Positions 44,939-53,263 of a stretch of 64,000 nt of DNA are shown here, one piece after another. The stretch spans positions 922,921 to 986,920 of the forward strand of contig CM001438.1 of the NCBI GenBank assembly GCA_000244995.1, in the 5' to 3' direction. The stretch is from Burkholderiales bacterium JOSHI_001 (GTDB taxonomy: Bacteria; Pseudomonadota; Gammaproteobacteria; Burkholderiales; Burkholderiaceae_C). Position 1 is the first letter of the stretch, and every line of letters begins with the position of its first letter. The notes beneath the pieces are model-generated. The model was not told the origin of the DNA. It ran no database searches and saw nothing but the letters and a program-made list of their open reading frames with translations. The position numbers and the translations under genes are program-made.

Positions 44939-45679
44939 ATGAAGAGGCAATGGAAACCAGTGGCCCGCGCCGCCGTGCTGGCCACTCTGATGTGCACCAC
45001 GGCCTGGCCTGCCGCAGCCCAGTACGCACACAGCCTCAACCCTGGCATGACCTTTAAGAGCCCGTTCGCGGCACTGGCCGATTTCCGGATGCATCAACTG
45101 ATGCAGCGTTCAGTGCAAACCAAGGTGCTGTTGGCCCGATTGGAGTGGCCCGGCGAAGGCCCGCTGCGGGTGAATTCGCAACGCCCGCCCGCCCGCACGG
45201 TGATGCAGGTGCATCACCACCCGCTGTTGGCAACTGACTTTCGCCCCACGGGCGAACGCCGCGTGGCTGAAGACATGGTGGCCGCTTTGGCCGCTCCTGC
45301 CCACCGCGCCAAGGCACTGGCTTCGTCGCGCGAGCAGACATCAACGATCGAGTCGCTGCCTGGCTCTAGAAGGAACAACCTGGCCTGCGCGCGGACGCTG
45401 TTTGTTGGACTGAATCTGCAGGCACTGAAGGGCCAGGCGTTCGGTGATCCGCAGGGTAATGCCTTACCTCAGGAGTTGAACGACACGCTGGTGGCTTCCA
45501 GCGTGATGGCGCAACTCGACGACCGCCGTCGCACCGACGCATACGAGACATGGCTGATCTCAACCACGCTCTTGGCCGGCGAGACACAGGCAGCCATTGC
45601 CAGTGGCGACCCGGATCGCATCGATGCTGCCAAGGCGCTTGCCCACTCGGCCCTTGCAGGCATCGGCCTGCAGCTTTGA
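44939..45679 (+). CDS. exported protein of unknown function (possibly DUF6683-like)
   Basis: 246 aa with a Sec signal (VARAAVLATLMCTTAWPAAAQ). ATG 44939 follows GGAG. The N-terminal half is Arg/His/Pro-rich and unremarkable; the C-terminal half (NNLACARTLFVGLNLQALKG, LNDTLVASSVMAQLDD, YETWLISTTLLAG) is helical and reminds me of DUF6683 proteins, but I am not sure. It lies 97 bp before another small exported protein on the same strand, and the two may be co-expressed. Confidence 0.6.
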   Translation: MKRQWKPVARAAVLATLMCTTAWPAAAQYAHSLNPGMTFKSPFAALADFRMHQLMQRSVQTKVLLARLEWPGEGPLRVNSQRPPARTVMQVHHHPLLATDFRPTGERRVAEDMVAALAAPAHRAKALASSREQTSTIESLPGSRRNNLACARTLFVGLNLQALKGQAFGDPQGNALPQELNDTLVASSVMAQLDDRRRTDAYETWLISTTLLAGETQAAIASGDPDRIDAAKALAHSALAGIGLQL

Positions 45680-45776
45680 CACCCTGCCAGCCCTCCTACT
45701 CTTTTCGTCCCGGATCCTGAATCCAGGGTCTGGATTCTCCGCATGGAACTGCTTCACCCAACCAAGGAACCACGTC

Positions 45777-46310
45777 ATGAACCACAATACCTTTCGCACC
45801 TCAGCCAAGGTCCTTCTGCAGCGTTTCGTGCTGCCAGCTGTCATCGCCACCCTGTCGGTTTCGACATCGGCTGCGGGAACGATCCTCAGTGCCACCAAGC
45901 CAACCTTGGGCGTGAAGGCCTGGAGGTCGGCCGAGCACCTGGCTCAGTTGAGACTGTCCGTCAGTTGCCTTCCAAATCGTGCGGAATGCCAATGGACCTA
46001 CCAAAACGGGATGATCCTCAGCAAGACCAAACCGGTGCTGGCGTGGAATGCCTACCGAGGCGCGCACCACATGGGCGAGGTCCGGATCGTCAGTGACTGC
46101 ACGCCGTCGAACCCGGACTGCACCTGGACCATCAATGGGGGCATGATCGTCAGCAATGCCGATCCGAGCCTGGCCGTGAACGCTTATGGCGGTGCGCGCG
46201 ACAGTGCATTCCTGAAGTTGGTCAACAACTGCAATCCGGCCCTGTCCGACTGCGTTTGGAACTTCGGGATCGGTTCGGGCTTCCCGACCGAAACCGGCGA
46301 GCGGCAGTGA
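45777..46310 (+). CDS. small exported protein with three beta-trefoil-like repeats
   Basis: 177 aa with signal peptide (FVLPAVIATLSVSTSAAG) and ATG 45777 behind AAGGA. The mature part is three repeats of about 42 residues, each with the pattern 'G-x-I-(L/V)-S-x-x-x-P-x-L-x-x-x-A-(Y/W)-R/G ... C-x-P-x-x-x-x-C-x-W': starting GTILSATKPTLGVKAWRSAE, GMILSKTKPVLAWNAYRGAH and GMIVSNADPSLAVNAYGGAR. Each repeat holds one Cys pair, likely a disulfide. Three-fold repeats of this size suggest a beta-trefoil (lectin-like) binding domain; this is inference. Confidence 0.7.
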   Translation: MNHNTFRTSAKVLLQRFVLPAVIATLSVSTSAAGTILSATKPTLGVKAWRSAEHLAQLRLSVSCLPNRAECQWTYQNGMILSKTKPVLAWNAYRGAHHMGEVRIVSDCTPSNPDCTWTINGGMIVSNADPSLAVNAYGGARDSAFLKLVNNCNPALSDCVWNFGIGSGFPTETGERQ

Positions 46311-46422
46311 AGCAGCCGCGCATCGGTACTTCTCGCTGACGGGCCGTTGCCTCCCGGGTCACCGGGACGGTCGCATTTGACTCGGGACTGACCGGCGAAT
46401 ATCAGCGGGAGGAGGCGCCACC

Positions 46423-47675
46423 ATGGCCATCGGCACGAACGACCGCGATGGGCTTAAGCAAGCCTTGACCTAGCCGTGCGGACTGGTGCTACTTGACCGC
46501 CTGGCCAAGGCCACCATGACCGAATGCCCGGCTGTTGGCGACAACCTTGCGAACGACCGGCTCGTCTCGCTGTACCGGCGCTGGGGTGACGGCGGCGCCG
46601 GCTTGCTGGTCGCCGGCTATGTGCACATCGATCGCTGGCACCTCGGGCGCGGCGGCAACGTCGCCATCGAAGGACCGCATAGCGACGACGCATTGCGCAG
46701 GCTGTCCGAGGTGGCGCAAGCGGCCAATGACCATGGGTCGCGCGTCTACATGCAACTGAACCACTGCGGGCGCCAGACGGAGAAGGTGATCAATCCTCAT
46801 CCGAACGCGCCATCAGAGGCTGACCTGGAGATGGGCACCGGGCGCTTTGAGCGCCCGGTGCCGATGACGGGCCGGCAGATCTAAGCGGTGCTCGAAGGCC
46901 TGGTGGCCGCGTCGCGCGTCGCGGCGCAGGGCGGGTTCGACGATATGCAACTGCACTGTGCCCACGGGTACCTGACTTCCCAGTTCCTGTCACAGTTGTC
47001 CAACCGGCGCACCGACGAGTGGGGCGGTAGCCTCGAGAACCGCGCGCGCTTTCTGCTGCAGGCCACCGGCCGCATCGGCGCCGCCGTGGGCCCACGCATG
47101 GCCATCAGCGTGAAGCTGAACTCGGCCGATTTCCAGCGGGCGGCTTCAGCGAGGACGACTCGGTGACCGTGGCGAAGTGGCTCCAAGACGCGGGGATGGA
47201 CCTGCTGGAAATATCGGGCGGCACAACGACGAGCAGCCGCGCATGATCGATTTCGACCGCAAGGACCCTCTGGCCCACGGCGGCAAGCGCCAGAGCTCCC
47301 GGCTGCGCGAGGTCTACTTCCTGGACTTCGTGCCCGGCCTGCGTCGGGCAGTGCACATCCCTGTGATGCTTACCGGCGGCGGTCACGCGCGACGGTGTCG
47401 AGGTGATCGGCCTCGGCCGTCCGTTGGTGATCGACCCCGATGGCGCTCGCAGACTGCTGGATAGGGAGGTCGACCGGCTCTTCAGCCCCGACGAAGACCT
47501 CGTGATCGGGCGCAGCATCTTCGGCCCGGCGTCCCCCGTAAGCTTTATGCATGACCTGAACGCCTGGGGTGCGTTCGGCTGGTATTCCGAACACATTTGC
47601 TCGCTTGCGGACGGAAAGTCTCCTGACCTTGAACTGAGCGTGCTGCGAGCGCTGCTTGCCTACGACAGGACCTAG
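46423..47675 (+). pseudogene. NADH:flavin oxidoreductase (old yellow enzyme family) pseudogene
   Basis: Reads MAIGTNDRDGLKQALT, stop, then [61 protein letters not shown] and [14 protein letters not shown], all classic old-yellow-enzyme sequence. The frame is broken by TAG at 46471, TAA at 46882, a frameshift near 47150 and another near 47400, after which IGLGRPLVIDPDGARRLL and SFMHDLNAWGAFGWYSEHI follow. A GGAGG ribosome site before ATG 46423 is still present. The gene is dead by several independent lesions. It lies next to the RIT element. Confidence 0.88.
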
Positions 47676-47820
47676 GCGGTGACTGCAAGGGCGTTGCAGC
47701 GCAATCAGTGACAGCGCGATAGGACAGAACCGGCTATCGGTTTGCCAATGTTCATCAGGTGCTTCTGAAGCCGATCGGCTGCTTTGCGGCAAGCCCATCG
47801 AAATCTCGGAGGTCCGCTCA

Positions 47821-47852
47821 GGGTCGCTATGCAAAGCTTTCCATAGCGACCC
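47821..47852. repeat. inverted repeat at the left end of the RIT element
   Basis: Perfect 11-bp inverted repeat GGGTCGCTATG / CATAGCGACCC with a 10-bp spacer that contains AAGCTT. Its right arm overlaps the first bases of the left terminal repeat. It may be part of the recombination site or the insertion target. Confidence 0.7.
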
Positions 47853-47883
47853 CTATGCGTAGGTCTCAACTATGCGTAGGTCC
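47847..47883 (+). repeat. RIT left terminal inverted repeat
   Basis: 37 bp containing TATGCGTAGGTC twice. It pairs with 51321-51357 in inverse orientation, with one mismatch (CGT against CAT). Confidence 0.93.
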
Positions 47884-47949
47884 GCGGCGTCCGGCATTGC
47901 CGTCAGCTATGTCGGCATGTGTTCCCGGCCACCGCGGTCCTTTGCATAG

Positions 47950-48969
47950 TCACAGGCTCCTCAGGAACTTCATCAGGTCGTCGCTGGCGCGGAAGCGCTG
48001 GAGCTTGACGTCTGGTGCCTCCAGGCGCGCGAGCGCCTTCTCCTTCATCTCCAGATTGGCCTCCACGTAACGGTGCGTCGTGTTCGTGCTCTCATGGCCG
48101 AGCCACAGGGCGATGATGTTGAAGGGCACGCCGCTTTGCAGCAGGTGCATGGCTGTCGTATGCCTCAGGCTGTGCGGCGAGACGCGCTTGGTCTTCAGGC
48201 TCGGCTGCTCGGCCGAAGCACGCTCGACGGCAAGGGCCAGCCGCTGTGCCACGTTGCAGCGCGTCATCGGATGGCCCGAACGATTGGGCTGCAACGCTGC
48301 CGAGCCGCGCAGGTCAGGGTTGGCATGCAGCCACGCGCGCACGGCCGCTGCGGTCGACTGCCACAGCGGCACCGAGCGATCCTTGCGCCCCTTGCCATGC
48401 AGATGGACGCAGGCCGTACCGCCCAGCACCACGTCGCCGACGCGCACCCCGACGATCTCCGACACCCGCGCGCCGGTGTTGTAGAGCAGGCTCAGCAGGA
48501 GATGGTCGCGCTGCGAAGTCCAGTCGCTGCCAGGTTGCCCCAACACGGCAATCATCTCGGGCCGGGTCAGGTGGCCCAGCAGCGGCCGCTCGAAGCGCTT
48601 CATCGGCACGGCCATCACCTGTTCGACGGCATGCAGTGCGCTCACATCGCGGCGGCCGGCGAACTTCAGGAACGCCCGCAGTGCCGTCAGCCGCAGGTTG
48701 CGGCTGCGCACCGAGTTGTGCCGCTCGCGTTCCAGGTGGGCCAGGAACTTGAGGACCAGGGCCGGCGTGATGTCCGTCAGCCGCAGGCTCATCGGCGTCC
48801 TGCCCAGGTGTTCGGTCGCATACGCGAGGAACAGCGTCATCGAGTCGCGGTAGCTGGCCACCGTCTGCGGGCTGAGCGCACGTTGCGCCACCAGGTACTC
48901 GGTGAAGAACTGCTGCACCAGTGCCGGGAAGCCCGGTGGGGAGATCTTGCGCAGGCGTGGCTCAGGCAT
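47950..48969 (-). CDS. ritC: RIT tyrosine recombinase, third gene
   Basis: Site-specific recombinase (339 aa). N-terminal SAM-like core-binding domain (FFTEYLVAQRALSPQTVASY) and catalytic domain with Arg in YNTGARVSEIVG, His-x-x-Arg in SPHSLRHTTAMHLL, His in WLGHESTNTT and Tyr in HRYVEANL. ATG 48969 overlaps the end of the second recombinase by eight bases. Complete catalytic set. It is thought to act with the other two proteins in a complex. Confidence 0.9.
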   Translation of the reverse strand: MPEPRLRKISPPGFPALVQQFFTEYLVAQRALSPQTVASYRDSMTLFLAYATEHLGRTPMSLRLTDITPALVLKFLAHLERERHNSVRSRNLRLTALRAFLKFAGRRDVSALHAVEQVMAVPMKRFERPLLGHLTRPEMIAVLGQPGSDWTSQRDHLLLSLLYNTGARVSEIVGVRVGDVVLGGTACVHLHGKGRKDRSVPLWQSTAAAVRAWLHANPDLRGSAALQPNRSGHPMTRCNVAQRLALAVERASAEQPSLKTKRVSPHSLRHTTAMHLLQSGVPFNIIALWLGHESTNTTHRYVEANLEMKEKALARLEAPDVKLQRFRASDDLMKFLRSL

Positions 48970-49927
48970 GGCTGAGCTCCGGCATGCACGACTCGAAGCG
49001 CTTCGCCGCCACCGCCATCAACTCCGGCACCGCCTGCAGGTACCAGTAGGTGTTGGTGACCATCGCGTGCCCGACGTAGGTCGACAGTGCGAGCATCGCC
49101 TCGTCCACGTCGACGCCGTGCTGTTGCCACAGCAGGATGCGCCTGACCACGAAGGTATGCCGCAGATCGTGGATGCGCGGCGCGTGGTGGGTGCCTCGGT
49201 TGATCCAGCCCAGATCGTTACGCAGCTTGGCGAAGACGCTGTCCACCTGGTGAACGCTGATCCGCTTGCCGAACAGGTGGCCGCGCGTGCCGATGAAGAA
49301 GGGTGCGTCGTCGTCTCGTGAGGCGCCGGCCAGGTCCCGCGTCCAGCGGTAGCGACCCAATGCCTTGGCCGTGCTTGGATGCAGCGGCACCTGGCGCGAC
49401 TTGGCGAACTTGGTGCGACGGATGGTCAGCACACCGCGGCGCAGATCAACGTCGGCGACGGTCAACGACAGCGCCTCCGACAGGCGCAGGCCGCAACTGG
49501 CGATCAGGCCGAACAGCGTCTCGTAGATCAGGCCGCGCAGCCCAGGGCTGGGGCCAAGTTCACGCGCGGCTGCCAGCAACTGCTGCACTTCGTCGGGGCT
49601 GTAGATGTGCGGCGCCTGGCGCTCAGGCAGCCGACCGAAGATCGTGTCGTCGGGCACCTCGGTGGCCGGCTCGAACTGCTGCATCCATCGCGCGAAGGAG
49701 CGCAGTTGCTTGAGGCGCCGGGCCCAGGTCCGCGGATCGACGCTTGCGTGCGAGTCCAGACGCGCCCACTCGGCCATGACCTCCAGGGTCAGAGGTCCGC
49801 GGTGGCGCGTGCGCCGGACGTACTCGGCCAGGCTGCGCAGGCTGTAGGCTGCCGAACGCAGTTGGAAGCCCAAGGTGCGGCGTTCGGTGAGGTAGCGCTC
49901 GACGAGCGTGGTCAGGCCGATGGTCAT
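48962..49927 (-). CDS. ritB: RIT tyrosine recombinase, second gene
   Basis: Recombinase (321 aa). ATG 49927 overlaps the TGA of the first recombinase (ATGA). Catalytic residues: Arg in IASCGLRLSEALS, His-x-x-Arg in RIHDLRHTFVVRRI, His in YVGHAMVTNTYWY and the Tyr within the same segment or just after. The N-terminal region LVERYLTERRTLGF is the core-binding start. Confidence 0.9.
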   Translation of the reverse strand: MTIGLTTLVERYLTERRTLGFQLRSAAYSLRSLAEYVRRTRHRGPLTLEVMAEWARLDSHASVDPRTWARRLKQLRSFARWMQQFEPATEVPDDTIFGRLPERQAPHIYSPDEVQQLLAAARELGPSPGLRGLIYETLFGLIASCGLRLSEALSLTVADVDLRRGVLTIRRTKFAKSRQVPLHPSTAKALGRYRWTRDLAGASRDDDAPFFIGTRGHLFGKRISVHQVDSVFAKLRNDLGWINRGTHHAPRIHDLRHTFVVRRILLWQQHGVDVDEAMLALSTYVGHAMVTNTYWYLQAVPELMAVAAKRFESCMPELSHA

Positions 49928-51201
49928 GATGCCCTCCCGGCCGTGGCAACTGCAGGGATGCAGGGCCAAGGCAGGGCCACTTCGACGAGGCTGCCGCTGT
50001 CGAGCTTGGCGTAGATCAGCGTCGTGTTCAGCGATCGGTGCCGCAGGACGTCAGCCACTTCCTTGAGCGAGGCACCGCCGGCCAACAGCCGGCCCGCCAT
50101 CGTGTGGCGCAGCAGATGCGAGCGCGTGTACGGCAGTCCGGCACGGGCGTACGCTTGGCGGATGGTCTTGCGCACGAGGTCTGGCCCGATCGGCCTCTCG
50201 CGTGGCGTCATGTGGCGGGCGAAGACCATTCGGTGCTGGGTCTTGGGTCGCTCACCGCGCAGGTAGGCGGCGATCGCCTGCCCGGTGGCTTCGGGCAGCG
50301 GCATCACGTCCTCCCGCCGGCCCTTGGTGCGACGCAAGGTGATCGTGCTGGCGTCCCAGTCGATGTCGTCCATGCTCAGGCGTGCGACCTCGCCGCTGCG
50401 CAGGCCCAGGTCGAGCATGCAGCGCACCATCGCGTCAGCGCGCAGCATCGATGGCCCGCTCTGGCCAAGCGCAGCCTCGAGCTGCTCAACCTCTGCCGGC
50501 TCGAGCGACTTGGGCAGCGATGCGAGTTGCCAGTTCGCCGGGTACGCCAGCGCGCCGACCAGCGCGTGTGTGCGGTCCCCCAGCGTCGCACGCCAGCGGA
50601 AGTAGCCGCGAAGGGCCGCAACCACGGCGCCCAGGCTCGTCGGCGCCTTGTAGTTCTTGGCCTGGGCGGCGAAGAAGCGGCGCACGCGCTCCGGCGTGAT
50701 GACCTCGAACCGGATCGCATCGTCGCCGAAGTGCTGGCGCAGGAGAGCTTCGACGAGGCGCTGCGCTCCATCGCGCGTGTTCTGGGCGAGCCCTCGTACC
50801 TGCTCCATGTACTGGTCGTAGCGGCGCAGTTCCTGGCCCACCTCAGTCATGTCCAGCGGCTGGGGTGCGATGGCGCCGGCAGCGCGCAAGACGACGAGCA
50901 GGTGGCCCAGCGCGGCACGTACGCTGCTCGGATGACGGGCATTGGTCGGGCAATGGCAGCCGGGAAGGTGCTGGTCGACGAACTCGGCAACGAGTCCCTC
51001 GTCGATATCGGCCAGGCTCTTCCTGGCGCTCTTCATCCACAGCGACAGATGCGCCACGGCGGCTTCGCAGCTGCGCGCGTAGCCAGCGGCATTGCCACGA
51101 TCCGCGAGGTACTGGCGATAGGCCTGGATGTGGCGATCCAGTTGGGCACAGCCGCGAGCACGGCCGGACGGATCGAGGCGAGAACGTGGCTTGGTAGGCA
51201 T
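49924..51201 (-). CDS. ritA: RIT tyrosine recombinase, first gene
   Basis: Recombinase (425 aa), the longest of the trio, as usual for RitA. Catalytic residues: Arg in LDLGLRSGEVARL, His-x-x-Arg in RSHLLRHTMAGRLL, His in VLRHRSLNTTLIY with the Tyr at its end. The N-terminal region has an extra domain with several Cys/His (LPGCHCPTNARH). ATG 51201 gives MPTKPRSRLDP; the frame extends 11 codons further upstream. Confidence 0.9.
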   Translation of the reverse strand: MPTKPRSRLDPSGRARGCAQLDRHIQAYRQYLADRGNAAGYARSCEAAVAHLSLWMKSARKSLADIDEGLVAEFVDQHLPGCHCPTNARHPSSVRAALGHLLVVLRAAGAIAPQPLDMTEVGQELRRYDQYMEQVRGLAQNTRDGAQRLVEALLRQHFGDDAIRFEVITPERVRRFFAAQAKNYKAPTSLGAVVAALRGYFRWRATLGDRTHALVGALAYPANWQLASLPKSLEPAEVEQLEAALGQSGPSMLRADAMVRCMLDLGLRSGEVARLSMDDIDWDASTITLRRTKGRREDVMPLPEATGQAIAAYLRGERPKTQHRMVFARHMTPRERPIGPDLVRKTIRQAYARAGLPYTRSHLLRHTMAGRLLAGGASLKEVADVLRHRSLNTTLIYAKLDSGSLVEVALPWPCIPAVATAGRAS

Positions 51202-51320
51202 GGCAGTCTCCAGGTTGTGGAGCCGCCAGTGCACCCTCGGTCTGAAACTATGTATAGATGCCCGCGACGTCGCCGACGTGCGAGCCGCGTGCCGCCTGGT
51301 CAGCGACTAACCGTAGGCGA

Positions 51321-51357
51321 GGACCTACGCATAGTTGAGACCTATGCATAGGGGTCG
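51321..51357 (-). repeat. RIT right terminal inverted repeat
   Basis: Inverse copy of 47847-47883 (36 of 37 positions). The flank just outside holds a short inverted repeat GGTTC-AGA-GAACC at 51358-51370. Confidence 0.93.
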
Positions 51358-51435
51358 GGTTCAGAGAACCAACCGCGCGATCAGCCAGCCAGAAACCAGT
51401 CATGCGCGAGAGCGGGAACGGCAACTGCGGTTGAC

Positions 51436-51762
51436 TCAGTCTCCGGTGAGGTGCATGCCGAGGATGGCCGCGAAGTCCTGGCGCTCACCCAGAAGCCTGA
51501 CCACATCCAGGTGGTCCTTGCGTTCAAAGTAGAACCACATCAGCGGGTACTTTGAAACTTTCCAGGCCCTCAAGCCTGGAATGCCAAGTGCCTTGCCAAG
51601 CGCCGGTGAGCCCAGGCCAGGATCTTGTTCAATCTGGTCCAGTGCAGCGTCGGTCTTCTTGGCGACCTGAGCCGCCACCCTGGTCCCAGCCTCGTTGCGG
51701 TAGTAGCGAACTTCGTTCTGCTGGTCTCGCAATGCCTGTGGCCGAAGAACTGCGGGCTTCAA
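51436..51762 (-). CDS. parE: ParE/RelE-family toxin
   Basis: 108-aa toxin of the RelE/ParE superfamily; ParE members inhibit DNA gyrase. Typical blocks: EVRYYRNEAGTRVAAQVAKK, DPGLGSPALGKALGIPGLRAW, and the strand KYPLMWFYFERKDHLDVVRLL. The start is TTG 51762, overlapping the antitoxin TGA, so the pair is translationally coupled. The C-terminal tail after RLLGERQDF is normal length. Confidence 0.85.
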   Translation of the reverse strand: MKPAVLRPQALRDQQNEVRYYRNEAGTRVAAQVAKKTDAALDQIEQDPGLGSPALGKALGIPGLRAWKVSKYPLMWFYFERKDHLDVVRLLGERQDFAAILGMHLTGD

Positions 51763-52010
51763 TCGATTTCGCCGCGGGCTATCGCCAGCAGTGTCTTCGA
51801 ATCGGCCTTGGTGCGGGCGCGGCCCGGCCCGGATGCCAGACCTTGCTCGATCAAGTCCCTGAGCCGCTGGCGCGCCTGCTCTTCCTGGTCGCGTCGCACC
51901 AGATCGCGGATGTACTCGCTGGTGTTGCCATAGCTGCCGCTGGCCACGCGATCGTCAATGTATTCGCGCATGGACTCGGGAAGGGCGAAGCTCATGGTCT
52001 GTCGGCTCAT
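51759..52010 (-). CDS. parD: ParD-like ribbon-helix-helix antitoxin
   Basis: 83-aa CopG/ParD antitoxin. N-terminal ribbon-helix-helix (MSFALPESMREYIDDRV, GSYGNTSEYIRDLVRRDQ), C-terminal toxin-binding helix (RQRLRDLIEQGLASG). ATG 52010 is chosen, with a second possible start at 51995; the long upstream frame to 52205 is not used since it crosses the operator. A perfect palindrome lies 18 bp upstream for autoregulation. Confidence 0.88.
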   Translation of the reverse strand: MSRQTMSFALPESMREYIDDRVASGSYGNTSEYIRDLVRRDQEEQARQRLRDLIEQGLASGPGRARTKADSKTLLAIARGEID

Positions 52011-52027
52011 GGGTGAATCTTGGCGAA

Positions 52028-52046
52028 ATTGACAACAGTTGTCAAT
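52028..52046. promoter_or_regulatory. palindromic operator of parDE
   Basis: ATTGACAACAGTTGTCAAT is a perfect 9+1+9 palindrome ending 18 bp upstream of the antitoxin ATG. It is the expected binding site for a ParD dimer or ParDE complex. TTGACA within it may double as a -35 box. Confidence 0.8.
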
Positions 52047-52284
52047 CTGGCGCCAGGCGTTTGGCCTGTGCTTCCGAGTGATTGTGGGCAGCATTCCCAG
52101 CACATCGAGCTCTGGCAGCTCCAGCCGGAAAGCCCGATCCCGCCAGGGAACAAGAAAGTGAAACAGGGCGTCACTCCCCGGAGTGGTCATGGCACAGCCC
52201 GGCATGTCATGGGCCTGAGTGGCACATGTCGGGCACTGGGCTCACCTGCTTTTCATGTATGCGTCTTGCCGGCACGATGCCGCC

Positions 52285-53253
52285 ATGCGCATGCCATGGC
52301 AAAGGCCCAGTGATCAGCAGTTGACGCTGCTGGGAATTCCCGCGCCCGATCTGGTTGGCTCGCCGCTTGCAGCCGCGAAGGTGACCAAGGCACTCAGCCG
52401 GAAGTCCATACCCTTTGCAAGTGCGGACACCGCAGGCATTCCGCACCGCGGCGCAGGTGATCCGTTGTGTGTTCCCCTCGATCGCGTGTTCGAGGACCCC
52501 AACAATCCGCGCAATGAGTTTCCACAGTCCAGCATCGATGCCTTGGCGCAAGACATTGCACGGCGCGGCATCCTGCAGCCCATCGTGGTGGCCCCTGCCG
52601 ATTCACAGGGGCGCCATCGAATCCGCATGGGCGCGATGCGTTGGCGCGCGGCACAGCAGGCCGGCCTGGCGCAGGTGCCGATCATCATCGAAGCGCGTGA
52701 GCTGAAGGCCTTCGACCTGCTGGCCGAGAACCTCAAGCGCACCGACCTGTCGCCCCTGAACCTGGCCAATGCGCTGCAGGACCTCGTCAGCCAAGGCGAG
52801 TCCAACGCAACCATCGCCACCGAATTGGGCATGGATCCGACCACGGTGGGGCATCACCTTGCGCTGCTGTCCATGCCGCAGGTGCTGCAGCAGGCCATGA
52901 CCGATGGCCGCTGCAGCGCGCCGCGCACTCTCTACGAACTGAGCAAGCTACACGACCACCATCCGCAATCCGTGACCGAGTTCGTGGCCGGCGACCAACC
53001 CATCACTCGGGAATCGGTGGCCGCATTGCGAGATTCGTTGGACGCATTGCCCCAAGACGTCGCTGCACCACCGCGGGCCCGACCTGTCCGCGCCGACGAA
53101 TCACAGCGCCTGTTGCAACAGACCCAGGGCTTGTGCGACCGCCTGGACCGTTCAATTGCGCGCCTGGTCCGAATGGAGCCGAATGCTCGGCCGCCGGAAG
53201 CCCTCGCTGCGCTGCGGGAACGCATCATCGCCCTGGCCGGGCGCCTGGGGTGA
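52285..53253 (+). CDS. ParB/KorB-like partition or nucleoid protein
   Basis: Chromosome/plasmid partition family protein (322 aa). The N-terminal ParB domain (DPNNPRNEFPQSSIDALAQD, GILQPIVVAP, RIRMGAMRWRAAQQAG) carries the CTP-binding fold, with MGAMRWRAA replacing the usual GERRWRAA. The central helix-turn-helix segment (NATIATELGMDPTTVGHHLA) follows. The start is uncertain (ATG 52285 or 52291; the frame is open to 52219). No parA gene is present next to it. It lies directly upstream of mobilization genes, as in many mobilizable islands. Confidence 0.8.
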   Translation: MRMPWQRPSDQQLTLLGIPAPDLVGSPLAAAKVTKALSRKSIPFASADTAGIPHRGAGDPLCVPLDRVFEDPNNPRNEFPQSSIDALAQDIARRGILQPIVVAPADSQGRHRIRMGAMRWRAAQQAGLAQVPIIIEARELKAFDLLAENLKRTDLSPLNLANALQDLVSQGESNATIATELGMDPTTVGHHLALLSMPQVLQQAMTDGRCSAPRTLYELSKLHDHHPQSVTEFVAGDQPITRESVAALRDSLDALPQDVAAPPRARPVRADESQRLLQQTQGLCDRLDRSIARLVRMEPNARPPEALAALRERIIALAGRLG

Positions 53254-53263
53254 GGCCCTCACT

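Larger units (their letters stand above)
47847..51357 (-). mobile_element. RIT (recombinase-in-trio) element with terminal inverted repeats
   Basis: About 3.5 kb carrying exactly three adjacent, overlapping tyrosine recombinase genes on one strand, the defining layout of RIT elements. Terminal inverted repeats of 37 bp at 47847-47883 and 51321-51357 match at 36 positions. Each repeat contains a 13-mer (CTATGCGTAGGTC on the left) twice at 17-bp spacing. No target-site duplication is visible outside the ends. All three genes look intact. Confidence 0.93.
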
